The translations under genes and the position numbers were made by a program. DNA of 64,000 nt from Rhea pennata (Eukaryota > Chordata > Aves > Rheiformes > Rheidae): NCBI RefSeq assembly GCF_028389875.1, contig NC_084665.1:96639435-96703434 (forward strand), given 5' to 3'. Positions within the stretch are counted from its first letter, which is position 1. Each line of letters opens with the position of its first letter. The notes under the pieces were generated by a model that worked only from the letters and a program-made list of their open reading frames with translations, ran no database searches and was not told where the DNA came from. Of this stretch, positions 27,700-42,600 are shown in pieces.

Positions 27700-30600
27700 T
27701 GTGAGAGAGAGAGAGAGAGAGAGATAAATCCACAGTCAGCGTGAAATTCTAGTCTGATTTTCTCCAGAATTTACAGAAGGAAAAGAAAACGTTAGGCATC
27801 TTCCTATTCAGCAAGGTAGGTTATCATAGTATATTCAGGTATTTCTCAAAGATAACTTCTGACAGCAGTAAAGTATTGTGGGAAATACTGGCAATCTAAA
27901 TACAAAGATCTTGTTACAGATAGTTCACCACCGTACTATCAAGTACAATGACAGACGTCACCATGCTACTTTCTGAAGTATAAAACATTAACGGCAGGAA
28001 TGATCTAGAGAATGTAAATAAGAATATTTAAACTTCCAGGGCCACCCAGTGATGGTTGAATCTATTTCTAATTAATTTAGAACTAATGAGCTCCTATGCT
28101 CTTCTTCACAGTTCAGTTGAGTTCACCAGATCAAAAGATATTAGGGATCTTTCTACAGTTAAGTCCTGACTCAAATTGGTAGTGAACATATCTCGTATAT
28201 CACTAAAATATGGCAAGTAATCAGATATGAATACAGTTACTTGCTCATTAACAGTAATTTACTACTGTGGATAATAGTTCATTCTTTTATTCTATTCTAT
28301 TATTGATTCTATAACTTATTCTATATTACTTCTATCAATATAATCTATTATATTAAAGTATGCTCTTCCTGACAGAGTAAGTCCTTCCTGGTAAATAGAC
28401 ACATTCTCACGAGGAGGATACAAGAAATTAAAACACTAGAAGCAGCCAAGGATGTGCACAAGTCACATTACATATCCGCAGCACAGTTAAGTTCTATGAT
28501 AACATATTGCAGGTGTTAAGCATTGTATTGTTTTTAGCCATAGAGTCCCATTTCAATAAGGTTGACACTGTCCTAGTTTGAGTTATAAACATGTTTAATA
28601 CATACGTGATATTCAGATAAATTCTAAGGTATGGACATTTAAGGTCTTATGGCATCTTTACTTTGAACAATATCTCTAAATAAAGATTACGTGCACACAC
28701 ACCACATGCTCACACACATACATGCACACTGTGCGCACTCTGGGTTATTTTCAGGCACATGATAACATTTCAGTAAGATTACTGTATCTCTTATAATGTG
28801 CTCTTGAGTCCTTTAGAATAAAACAATTCCAAATATTTTTTAACCACAGGTATTTAGGAAGTTGGCTCTTCTGCTGAACTTCTGTGAACTGCAGAAGGAC
28901 TGCAAGACCTTCAGTAGGTCACTTCCAGCACAGGAGTTAGCACCCCAGTAAAATGGGGCAATGCCACTTACCATTCCTTCGTGAAATGCTGTGAAGTCTA
29001 TGATTGCCATCACTATAAAGAACAAAGAATCATGACTACTAGTAAAGGGTTCTGAGAGGAACGATAAAAACTGGTATACAAAATAAGCACATATAAAATA
29101 TATTGCAGTAGAAAGTGAAATTCAAAAGTATGTTTACAGTGTCCATGGCAGTCTTTGCTCCAGTTCGAACTCTCAGAGCAATTTATTCCTTAAAAATAAA
29201 CATATCCCACCAAACAGGAGAACTTCTTATGCATAACCAGAAACTGCCTGTGCATGTAACATTCTAAATAGCTTAAGTATGGCAAGAAGCTTCCTGTAAT
29301 TAATAAAGGCATGCTGAGATGCATACCATCACAATCTCATCAGTCTCATTTTTCAGTTTTACTAATTCATTCCATTCTCAGTTCCTTTAAAAAACGCTGA
29401 TTATCCTACTTTTTTATTATTCTCTACTCTATATTCTTAAGTATTGCTGACATTGTAGTGATATGTACTACATGAACACATAAAAAGATGAAAGAAAGCC
29501 ATGAGATGTCAAGTCTGTCACTCCACATTGACATCATTCAGACGTGCTTTTGGGACAAATCATTGATCCAGTTGGAGATATGGGTTGCATCACTGTTTCT
29601 CTCATTCACTTTCAATTCATCAAAGATTCCTGTTGTCCAAATATTTTTGCTCTTTTAGCAATAGATTATTAGCAATTATACATGGAAAGCAATATTAATA
29701 CAATACTAAAAAAGGATAGTTCAAATATAAGCATTAAAACATGGAAAAGTTAGCCCCTCTCCAGCAAAACTATGATAACCATATTTACTACTTCTTATAT
29801 GCAGCACCAAACACACAGCAGCACTAGATGAATAACAGCACAGTGGTGGCTGTAATTATCTCAGATTGCCCTTCAGATTGCCCTAGATGAAAAGCATCAT
29901 CAAATTCCCAGCCTGTAGAAACAGGCAGTATTGTTGCTTAGTGTCACATAATAGAGAAAACCTCATATTTTTGTTAGTGGTACTCTACAAAAAAAAGCGT
30001 TATTGGTGAAATTACCTAAATTTTCATCAGAAACAAAATATCACAGGAAAATGCTATTATTATATATTCCACTTGATGAATGATAATGTATGAAAGTGTT
30101 GGATCATGACAGTTCTGCTGATAACATTTCCTAGTGAAAGCTACAACAGAATTGCATTTCACCCATTACTTCCATCCACACAATTATTCAATTTAGTCTG
30201 AGTGGCAAGATTTATACCAAGCACAATACAAAGACATTTGCTCATCAGAATAAATAAGATACTTGAGATGATCAGCAGATGAAAAAACATCTCCAGTTGT
30301 TTCTTCTGATTTAATCACATTTAAAATAATTAAGCAACTGTCTTCTTAAAGGCTTCTCATGGTAATACTTCTCATCTGAAGCTAATCGTTTCACTAGCCT
30401 GTACTGAAATATATTAATGGCTCCCTTCATGCAAACAATCATGCAAACAAGGTATAAAATAGACACTGTGCACATATGTGATTCTTGATTAGTATTCATG
30501 CAGAGGCCTAGAAAAGTTTGACTTTATGAGTCTACAGACCCTGTATCCAAGCTAGTTATTCCAGACTCCTTCTGGAGCTGATGAGGAGAAGCAGACTTTT

Positions 30601-33600
30601 AAAGATGTGGTTCATTTTTAGTATTTTAGACATTTATTTGATGATGAATGAGCCACAGTCAAAAGGGCTCATTTCTCACTGCTGGCTAGAAAGCAAGCTC
30701 ACAGTGATGGAAGGACAGCTACTTCACACACTATACTTGCTTAGATTAATCCCATGTTTTGGTATTACTGCTCCTGGTTTGCACCTGTGAAGAATGAAAC
30801 CTCTCTAGTTGTCATTAGCAGTGTTCCTGCTCTCTATTCCACAATCTGTCTCCAGCTCAAGAAGAAAAGGCTGCACCAGGTAAGTGTATTGTAAAGGCAT
30901 TATCTGCGAGACATGGACACATGGGACTGGCCACAGAGGGAAATAGTGTCTGGAAGTTAGAACTCAATCCTTTCTAGATACAGCCTCAGATTTTACCCCA
31001 GAGAATAGTAAAACCCATAAAAATACAGTCTCTTATCTTGGTTCAATACTAGTTTAATAATTGTTTTAAAATGTAGTACAGTGGTAAAATATATTGTTTT
31101 AAAAGCAACTGTTTCTTTCAAAAATGGATGAACAAATATGACTCAACTTTGGCAACAGGTTTCAGCACTCTTCAATGAATGTCTGTTACTTCCAGTGCCG
31201 CAAACAATGTGGCTTAACAAAGGTCAGCAAGAGTGGGAATTTGTATCTAAAATAATTAGACTTGAATTTAAGCTGTGCATAAGTAGTTTTGTTCAGCTCA
31301 GTTGAGCAGGTCATTTACATTTGGTAAAATTTCCTAAGTGACCTTTCATATTTCGAGGTAAAATCTGTGGGAGCTATATTATTAACAACTTCAGTCTATG
31401 CATTATTCACTGCATTCAGGAACATGTCCTTATAAAAATGTCACTAGTTAATATTCAGGAAAAAGGCTATCTGGGCCCAAAGAAAAGGAAGGGCCATAAG
31501 GCCATCTCAGATGAGCGTGACTGGCTCACTAGTGCCACCTAAAGGATATTCAATACACAGTTACTAATGCACACATTCCATTTTTCCTGGAAACATAGCA
31601 AGTAAAGAAATGAAGGCAGCTGGCACACTCAACTGAGTGACACTGTGTGAGTGAAACAATCTACACCATTAAATCTTCAGTCACCAGTATCTGCAGAGGA
31701 AGATTTTCTCTGGGCCACAATGAAATTGTATCCCCCCTAAATTCAGTAAGCTTTAAGGGACATTGCTATAGTCTGTTCCAATCTGGAGGTGGTCACTGGG
31801 AAAAGGTCATTCTTCTGAATATTGGGGAAATGCAGTCAGATGTTTAAAAACATATGCTCCAGAATAAGCACAAGGCAGTTCAATGGGCCTGGGGTTTTGG
31901 CCACTGGCAAGCTTTGGCACAGCAAATGGTGGGAGGCCCACTAGATGAGCCTGAACCTTGGATAAGAATGAGACTTTGGGAACCTAACAAAACTCTTGCT
32001 GTCCTACCTGCTGAGACATAAACCTTTCTGTCCCTTGGAATAGAGAACAGAATAAAGGTATGGAAAATATGAATATTGCCTGAAGAAAAATAGGTAAAAC
32101 TGTATTTAAAACTATTTAAGTGCAATCAAAGTGTGGACTGTCACTCAATTTTGCCTCAATGTCTTATGTCACCTTCTCTGTCACTTCTTCTCCTGGATCT
32201 TCCAGTCAATGACAGTGGCTCATTTATTAAGAACTGAGTATAGACCTAGCCCTATAATGAGTGCATAAATATATTAAGGTTGCCAATTCCAACTGATACT
32301 AGAGATGATTGTTCTCTTGCTGTAATGAGGCTGTTGCCAGAGCTGTAAATTTTTTGACATCAAGGGAGAGGTAAGTGCAATACAAATGCAACTCAGTTCT
32401 GTCACTTCCAGCTCTGGGAATGGCTGTGACATGGAAGGCCATTATCTAAGTCCTTAGCAGACCATATTTCTTCTGTCTTCCACATCATTCTCTGTGTAAG
32501 TCTGTTTTCTGGTCAGCTTATGCATTTTTGAACCCCACAGGGCTTAAAACTGCACCTATTTTTTATGTATATGTGTTGTGTCTCACTTTCCACTGAAGAG
32601 ATACGGGGCATTGCTACATCTATCATTTTTCAGCACTTCTTTCCTGATGTGTCTTGTTCTTCTGTTTCATTCTGTGCTGAAAAATTAGCACTAATAGCAC
32701 ACAAGTTTTTGACCAAAAAAAAAAAAAAAAAAAAAAAAAAACAAAAACAAAGCACCCTGAGACTCCAGAGAAAGAATTTGGTTCCTAGATTAATCAGATC
32801 CTCTGGGCAACCTTTGTTAAGTCACCCTTTCATAGCACTGTGGAGCATGTGGAATACATCTACCTAGGCACAAGAACCAAACTCTTAATATGGCTGGCAA
32901 ATTTCCTGGCAAAATATTTTCCTTTAAATTACTCTTTTCCACTAAATTTTAACAGAAGTTTCTGTTATTACAAATAGTCCTGCCCCACTATGCATACCCA
33001 TCAGTTTGTTTTCATTGTCCCTTGAACATCTTCCCTCCTTAAAATTTCAGTCACTCTAGAGTCTGAATTGAAGAAACCAAATGAGTCTTGTCAAAGAAAT
33101 CCCTCCCCATAACCATGATCTCTTGAAGAGAGCTGCACAGGAGAGAAGATGGATAGTAGGATAATTTTCAAAGGGAAAGTGATAGGTAAAATTGATTTAC
33201 TTTCATATATAAATCCTAGGTCACTGTATCACATTAGTTATAGATATCTAATTCAGTGTCTCAGTCTGGCCACGCTCTGAGACAGAACACTTTGCACCAT
33301 CAAATCTAATCAAACAGTGGAGCTATAAATAAACTCACAAGCCATCAACAGCAATGTGAAAGCAAAACCAATCAAAACAGTGGCACTGAGATTCCTCCCT
33401 GGAGGAGATCTTCTTATATTTTAACTTGCTTTATAAAAGGAAGTCTATCTTTATAAAAGGAACCTGCATTAAGATAATTTGACAATCTGGCAAGTTCTGT
33501 CCTGAGACCAGATAAAATATTCAAAATAAATGGATTCCCAAGACACTGACTTTTACTCCAAAGACACAAAAGCTTCCATAAAACATCTTCCAATACTGTT

Positions 33601-36600
33601 TCACACAGTATTTGTTTAAAAACAAAACAAGTTACCTGTTTATCCCAACTTCCAAAAACAGAAGTTGGGCTTCTGTTTTGGGTACCCAGCCTATCTTGTC
33701 CACCCATATCTTTCATAATTCACAAATCACAAAAACAACGTAAAGTAGAAAGACTTCTAGCCTTGGCATTTACCTGCCCTGGGTGCTTATGTTTGACCAC
33801 ACTTGGGAGTTTTACGTCATGAGGAAACTGGAGTGGAGGCGGTAGTGCTGCTCAGAGGAGAGGAAAGGTGGTTTCTCTTCTTTCCTGACAATGTGAAGAG
33901 GCATTATTTCACATTGCCCTCTCATTCAGATCATTCTGCCTTGGTTTCTTTCCCTAGTAATATCAAATCTTGCATTTTTCTTAACTTAGAATGCTGCAAA
34001 AATGGCAGGGTAATTCTAACTTGTCAAAATTTCATCATACGTGGAATTTCTACTGGAATTGCCAGATATTTACAGCTTCCCAAAAGAAAACCACCTCATT
34101 TCTAAGGTTTCATTTCTTCTATAACAATGATGTTAAGGGTATCAGACATCAGAAACTCAGTATTTTTGTAATATGAAAAAATGACTGTGCATTTGTAAAT
34201 AAAATAAATCATGTATGAGTGTCTGTCAATGAGTATCAAGGACTCTTATAGCTACTGAGTGATTTCAGAGCAATCCTCAGATTACTCAGAAAAACTTAGG
34301 AGGACAAATACAAAACAGATCATTGAAAAAAATTGCTGTAGTTTACTTTTTCTATTCTTTGAATGTCTCATTATAGGTCTATTGCACTGCACTTCTTAAA
34401 TATTTGTAGACTCCAGGCTGAAAATCTAAATAGATTGTTACACTTTAGCTAAATGAACCACAAGTTAATATAAAGATGAACCTGTCTTTCAATAGAGGTC
34501 TGAAGAAATAAAGAGAGGCAACATGTACTCTATACTGAGGTCTAAGCAAGTAATTCTACTCAGGTCTGTTCAACAGGAAGCAGTAATTCAACTTCAATAC
34601 TGCATAGTATTTTCATTGCTTACTTAGAGCAAGCTAGACAAATAATCCATATATGTAGCATCTATCACTGCAAGAGAAATCAATACAAATTTAAAGAAAG
34701 TTAATATTGAACTATTGGTGTCCCCTAGAAGTAGCATGACCACTACATTCCAAAACTGACACATCTATCAAACTAAAGAGAAGCTGGCACCACATTCAAA
34801 ACCCTGATGAAAATGTGAATATATCTCACAGTTGACAAAAATATTTGCATTTTGACAATGTGCTAACAACTGAGTCATAGATACCAAGATTTCTAAGTTC
34901 CAGGGCTTTATGTTTTCTTTGCCTTCTCTTGGCAATCTGAAGAAAATTTACCAGGTGCCACAAACTGGCTAATTTAATGGGGTAGCTAAAAATTACTGAA
35001 AGTGTAATTTAAGCACTTCTTGAAATATTCATACATACACAGAGGAAAAGAGAAAAATGTGAGTATAAAAATAATAAAGCCTATTCAAATATAATCCTCT
35101 GTTAAATTCTTACCAGAAAATCTGATGATTTTCTTAAAAAGAAATCACACCTGCTATTTTATAATGGAAAAGGCATTCATATGCATAGAAAGCAGTCATT
35201 TCCATAGGATAATCCCCATTGCTCACAACCAGGGTTTACACATAAAAGCGCAAGTGTACTCCAGCGGATGGGGCGGTGAATGACAGTGAAAATCTGAGCT
35301 TTGTTCTGAAGTAACACAGTTTCACTGACTGCCTCAACTCTTTTTTTCACCTTTGTATATCACACTGGTTGGTACAAAGAAAGTTTGCATGTAAATGAGT
35401 TCTGGACTAGCAAGTTTTATGATGTGCTCATTTTCATCTCTTCTCTCTTTGTTCTATTTTAAGACTTGCCAAACTAGTTATTACTGATGCTGGTTTAATT
35501 TATGTGCTATCTAAAGCACAGAGGATACTCTGGGCAATAACTGTCCCAGGACACAATCAGAGATCAAATTCCTTTGTCACACATAGTTTATATTAGACTG
35601 TTTCTCCTTTTCTTCTCGGCAGCAAAGTCAACAGCATATTTGGCTGGCCAGTAGCCCTGGCTAGGGGATACACCGAGAGCCCAACGCATGCGGGCATGAG
35701 GCTGGTTCTCTCAGGTCTCTGACTGCCTCTCTTCATCACCTGTCCTTTACCATCTTGCTGAGGTGCTGTTATCTGGGTCTCAGCCAGCTGAACCCAAACT
35801 CCTTTCCTAATCTGTGAAAACCAACGGAGGAGGGTACAGGCTTTTAGCACTGCACCTTGGGTGTGCTCAGAGACAGACTGCGCAGGGTGGCTGCTGCCCA
35901 GAGGCTTCGCTGTTTGTACGCAGAGCTCCTGCGTGGAGAGACAACGCTGCTATATTGCTCTTCCCCTGTACCAGCTTGGCTCCCCAGAGCTGGGTGAAAA
36001 TTGTCAACTAAAATTTTTTTTCCAGCAAAACAACAGGAAAGACAGGAAAAAGAAGGAGATTCAGCAACAGCACAATGTTTTGTGAATGAACATCTGTTCT
36101 ATCTGCTGGTGCCAGATTTTTGTTTTAAAAATTCACTTATATTTATTCATATTTATTTAAGGAAATAATCAATTCGAATTGTGTCCTTTCAAGTTGAACA
36201 TCAGAAGCTCTCAGACTTAATGATTTGCTGAAAATCTTAAAAATTATTTTAAAAAGATCCTATGAAAATGATTTTTGTAATAATCTTACCGAGTTCCAAG
36301 TATTTCATTATTTATGATTTGAAATTCATAGTATCTCAGAGCTGTTATCTGTGATTACTCTGTTGCATAGAATTCTATTAATTACTTTACAGATATGTAG
36401 ATTATGTATAAATACATTAACATTATTAGCAGCAATAAAAGCAGCAAATAATATGATACTTGAACATCCTTTAGAAAACATCTGCTGATGTTTTGCTTTG
36501 TCCTAGATTATGCTTATTGATTTTGATGTGGGTTCTGTTGCTGCTATTCCTACTTCTAGACAAAAAAAAAAAAAAAAAAAAAAAATTAAAATTGCCTCAA

Positions 36601-39600
36601 AGGTCTCTTCATATTCACAGTTTTAAAAGTCTTTGAATAAGAGATTAAAATATACAGAGTCTTTGAATCTAATACTTCTTTCCTTTCAGCCCAATGCACT
36701 TTTTTTGAAGTGCATCTTAGCATCAAATGTACAATTAACTCTTCCTATATCAAATGTTTAAGATTTTTAAAAGTCACTTCTATTTTCTAAAAAATCCAGA
36801 ACTAAATTATTTCTTAGCCTACATGGTTGCAGAGATATGAACACATATTTGTATTTAAATCTTAGCACTCTCAGAGTTTTGGTCACAGACCACAGAAAAG
36901 TGTTTCACTTTTTTTTACAGCTATAGTACATTATTGTACAATTTGTAAAATGATGCCTTAATTATTCACAGAATCACAGAATGATTGAGGTTGCCAGGAA
37001 CCGCTGAGACTGTTGAGTCCAATCTCCCACTCAAAGCAGGGTCACCGAGAGCAGGTTGCCCAGGACGATGTCCAGACAAGTTTTGATTATCTCTAAGGAT
37101 GGAGATAAAACGTCTCTGGGTAAGCTGTTTTAGTGTTTGACCACTCTTAGAGTAAAAATGTTTTTTCTTATGCTTAAATGAAAATTTCTGTATTTCAGTT
37201 TGTGCCCACTGTGTCTTGTCCACTGAGAATAGTCTGGCTCTGCCTTCTTCACTCTCCCCCACCAGGCAGTTATACACACTGGTAAGACTGATAAGATAAC
37301 TGAACCTTCCCTTCTGCAGGCTAAACAGTCCCAGGGTCCCAGCTCTCTCAGGCTCTCTTCGTATGTGAGATGCTCCAATCCCTTCACTATCTTTGTGGCC
37401 TTTTGCTGGACTTGCTCCAGTATGTCCATGTCTTTTACTGGGGAGCTCACCATGGGACCAGCAATCCAGATGAAGCCTCACCAGTGCTGAGTAGAGGAGA
37501 AGGATCAGGTCCTCCTCCTGTAGACGGTAAGTTAAAAAAGAAAAAGAAAGTATCTCTTTGTATTCATAATAACTTATTAAAAAGTAGGTTAGGGTAAAGG
37601 TATCTGAACTAGTATGCTGCAATCAGAGAATAAGCTATGCCCATATTTAGATGCAGAGTCCCACTTTGCCCTTGACTGAAGCAAGTAAGCAAAATGTTAA
37701 AGAGGATATGTAAAAGAAAAGACTGCAAAGAAAATTTCAGTTGTGTGTTTGCAAGGAGGAATTAAGAATATTTTTAAAACATTTTAAAAAATTATTGCAA
37801 ATTCAGTTACATGAGAAAAATAATACCATAAATGGTCTGTAAGAAATACCATACTATATTGGACAGATTTCAAAATTGCTCTTTCTCCCAAATATTTTGA
37901 TCTATTTTCTACAACTCTGGCTTATATTTAGTAAGAGTAGCAGGGAAATGGCCATCATTGAGAGTCTGCAAAATTCAACAAAATGTAGTGACTTTAAGAG
38001 AGTCTTGAGCACCCGTTTGAGTGGAGGATCCTACGTGACTGTACCAGCCACTTCTTCCCAATCTCCACTTAGACAGTAGGAACATTCTTGTGAAGGAAAT
38101 ACTGCAGATCTATCCACTTCTATTCCTCCTGGTTTTAAACTAGACAGCCTTAGCTCTCAGATGAATGCCTTCAAACTGAATGAGTTGTTTCATGCTGGAC
38201 AAGGCATTTCATTCAAACCAAAATCAAACTTTATTCTAGTTGATAGAAGGACTATTTTGGAAAGAAAGAAAAAGATTAATTTCAGGTCTATCACTACTGA
38301 TCCAGATCATATGATTTTATGTAGGAGTGGTTTATTTTCCTGTGAGACAGGAATTTATCCCTGTGCCACAGAGCATGAGTACGTTTCCTCTGGAGGACTG
38401 CAGGTACTCTAAACCTTTTTACAAAATCCCACAGTTCCAGAAAGTTACATATTGCAAACATGATAGAGTAAAAATTAGGTGAGGAGTGATAAAATTCAAG
38501 TTTAAGGATGACATTCTGTTATAGATACACATTTACATATAAATGTCTAATCCGAAGAGAGATTTTTTCCCCCTATTGACTGTACTTTGGAATTGCTTTA
38601 TTTCCTTTTTTCTGACATAATTTTGATAATGTTTTAACTTAGTGTTTATACTTGCACTAAAATTTGTGAACTAAGTGGGAATCTGATGAAAAAGCAAACG
38701 ATAATTCTCTTTAAACAAAGCTAAGAATTATCATAGGCCTTTCGATAAAATATTTAATAAATACCATTTTAAAGACTGATTCACCATTTTAATATAGAAT
38801 AGAAACATACCTGCACTTTTATTAAATACATTTGATACATTATGAAATTATATTTCTGCAACACGTGTATCACAGATTAGCTAAAATCAAGATCACACTT
38901 TCCTGAAGCCCATACTACTTATGTGCTGGAAACAGCCAAAAGCACAGTTAATAGAGTTCAATTACTGTAGTAATATCTCTTCTAAAAATCTAGGGAGAAA
39001 GTGCAAATAAACAGAACAGCAAATGAATACTTCTGATTACAAGTTAACCAACTGCATACAGGAGCCAAAGCCAAAATTTATATTTCAGGAAAAAGGAAAA
39101 GAACCACATGTAACACTAATTCAACAGAGCGGCTGGACTTTGTTTGAAAATACTAGCCCTTATTAGGAAATCTTTTGGAAGATGAGTAACTGGAACTGAA
39201 TTATGTTTCTATTAAGGGTAGTGAATTCCTCAGCTAGACGGCAACAGTAAATAAAAGAGAACATGCTTACATTCACTCAATAGTTTCAAAGAAGTAAGTA
39301 TCACTACTAGAACAAAGAGTTCCTCTGACAAAAACATTCAGGTCTTTTTTCTTTGTTTTTAGTATTATTCTTCATCTGTTGTTTCCCTCTTCCTGTCGCA
39401 GAAACATTTGGGTGCACAAAGGATCAGAATGAAATGTTTGCTACTTCCAAAGGGCTGTTGGGTGCTACCGGGTTGTTGTGTTTCGAGCCCAGCTTTTGTC
39501 ACTGTCCCTAAGGCACCAGCACCAGCATTGCTAGAAACTTTTTTTTTAAGATTGGCTGAAAAGAAAAATCCATGTCAGTGTTGGTCTCCCCTCACTCTTC

Positions 39601-42600
39601 CTTTCTGTGGAACAGAGTAAACATCTTCACAGATCATCGCAATTATTCTAAGCAAATTTTAATGGCCTGTTCTGAGAAAATTAGCAACCATGACAGAAAG
39701 ACTCTGAATGAGACAATATTAAACAGCAAGAAAAATCTGGGCTGACGGCTAAGGTGCAGACAAGAGGAACACTACACTTCTGTCAGGTAGCTGAGAGTTA
39801 CTTTACAAGTACAAACAGTCTAACGTTGAGGAAAAGAAAGGCAAAGTGTGTCATCTTAGATAATTAAATGGAGATATCTGTAGGTAAGGAAGCTTGTATG
39901 TAAATGCTAAGCATTCTTGCAGAGATAAACAGCCAGGGCAAACAAATACTTTGGAAATGCTCCTCCAAAACACAACGAATAAACAAGTGAATTACAAAAG
40001 AAAAACTAACCCTGTGGAGTAACTGCATAGCCGTAAGACCCATACTAATTCTGATTTCTAAGAAGATTTTCTGGATCTACTTCACTGTCAGAAAAATTGA
40101 GATCCTGTAGCATTTTATCTAGATGAACCAGATAGTAATAAAAAATCAAATACAACATAAGAAAATAAATCCTTTTAAAACTTAGACAGGATATTTTGCT
40201 AGCTAGCAGTACAAAAAAAATGGCCTATTTCATCCTTAGCATGCTAAATGCCTTGGGAAGCTTAAGATACCTTTCTATTCTGTTAGAAACTTTATTCTAA
40301 TTTCTAGACAAAGCCAAAAGTTATTCACGATCAATTTGTACCCATTTGTTCTTATACCACAGATACTGACAACGTTGCCCTTCAGATTCAAACACTCTCC
40401 TTTTTGATGTTTACGCTCATTGAATTTTTACAGAACAAGCATATCCCTGTTCAACCTTCATTTTTATAGGCTGAACAAATCAAGCAATAAATAATCCTTC
40501 AAGGTCTCTATTCCCACAGTCAGCCAGCATTCATTTTCTTGAATACGAGTGACCAGTATTCCAGATGAGCTGTCAACTGTGCTCCATACAATGATGCTAA
40601 AATTTCCTTAGCTCTCTGCAAAATACTTTGCCTGATTCATCTAGGATAGTATTTGCTTTTTTTCATGGCCATATCTTACTGCTAGCTTATATTCATCCTG
40701 TGATTTTTATTATATCCATGTTTTCCTCTGATCCTTCCAGATGACACGCTCCCAAATTACACCTGGAAATCCTCATTAGTCATGCTGAAAGGAATGATCT
40801 TGCGATCTATATTACTACAATTTATCCTAGTTCTATTATTCTGATCCTCAGGTTCATCAACCCTTCCTTTACATCTCCTGGGAGTGATATACTTTCCAAC
40901 TCAGTGTCAGCAGCACATTCTAGCAGCATGCCTACTGCCTCTCATTAAAATACTAACAAGATCTGCCTACAATTTTTGTTTTAGGAACTCAACCTGTAAA
41001 CATTATATTTTGTTTTACTACAACCAGCTTCTGCCTCCCTTTTAACCAACATCTTCCATGATATACAGCTTTCCTTATTAATCTGCATATTCTCCATCCA
41101 ATCTAATAATAATACATGATTTACTGAAGTCCAGGTAAAGTATATCAATTGAACTTTTTTGTGTACCGATTAGATTTCTTATAAAATAAATGTATTTTTA
41201 TAATAAGCACAATTTATTTCACTACAATGATGAAAAAGTAAACTCAGACGTTGTGAGGTCAAAAGAAGTAAATTCTCAGAACTGTATTCTGGTCATTTTT
41301 TACAGTTGAGACTTGATCAATCAGAAAGAAATGTGAAAAAAAAAAAAAGACGACTGACCACTAAAAGAAAAGGTCATTGTGACCCTTCTAAAAAAGTAGC
41401 AAAATTATTTCCCTGAGCTGATGAAAAGAAGCAATAACTTTTTGGAGGAAGACAACAAACAAACTACCCCTCTTTCTCCACAAAGCTCCCACCCTCAGCA
41501 TATTTTACTTCTGACACATCATCTGCCTTATCTTTCTCTACTGATATCTAGACCTGTAGGAAATCTCTTGTTATCTTATAAAACCACTACAAAGATGGAC
41601 AGAATATTATCCTTGCTGGCATGACTGAACAAATATTGCAAAAATGAAAGACTGGGATTTTTTTCTTTCAGCATATACTCTGTAGTTGAGACAGGAAGAC
41701 TGCTATGCTCTGCTTAATTTCCATGTTTCTGAGACAGTGTTATTTTTATCACAGCATAACGTTGCTTGTTAACAGACAGTAAATAGTCTGTCAGTGAGCC
41801 ATCATATTCTGCATCGCTAGAGGACGCTTTCTTTGTGTAATGGATGGGGCTGTCTTTCCAAAATGTTGCCTAAGCTACAATCATCCAACAAAGTCACGAG
41901 ACAAGGAATTCTTAAGATTGTTCTCAAAAAATGAAATGTGAGACAGTCAACCAGCCTAAGCAAAAGTTTTCTTAAAGCTATAATGAGAACACAAAAATAT
42001 CACTGCTATAATCTACTATACTGAGGAGAACATGATTATTAGGATTTGACTACTTGCTGACAATTTCCTCATTTAGATAATAGTTTCTTTTCTAAAATTG
42101 GGAATTTTGATTTAATTCAAGAGAACACACAGAAAGCCAGTGTTTTACTGTCTGTTTTCAGTTTGTGAAAATACTTGATTTCAGCTCCACCTTGTAGTAC
42201 ACAGTCTCTGTCTGAAACATTTATGACTATGGCTTGATTTCTGGTTGCTGAAGTTAAAACTCACAAATAGGAGAGAGCCAATTAATAACTTTGATTCTTA
42301 TGTAGAAATAGCTCATCGTGGTTCATATCATATATAGAGCAAGGTATTTCCATTTGAAAAAAAAAAAACACTCAGTATCAACTCAACATAAGACTGGAGA
42401 GGGTGACCAGGTCGTTGAGTACAGTGTCTTGACTTTGCATTCCCTGTATCACCCAAACCCTTTCACAATGGCCATCTTAAAACCAGTTTAGGTGCCTACT
42501 TCAACTATGCTCATGTAAAGGCTGTTTGGAAACCTCACTTCTTTAATGGTTAAGGACATCTGGTATTTAGCGTATATGAGCTCTGTTCTTCTGTTACAGT

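Noticed and set aside
32540..32741. A27 run considered as tail of a processed pseudogene
   Set aside because: No upstream AATAAA, no coding remnant and no flanking direct repeat; bird LINEs (CR1) rarely make such copies.
36966..37622. 218-residue minus open frame, the longest in the window
   Set aside because: It is a composite of CR1 reverse-transcriptase remnants, the antisense-frame CR1 3' region and intron; not a host gene.
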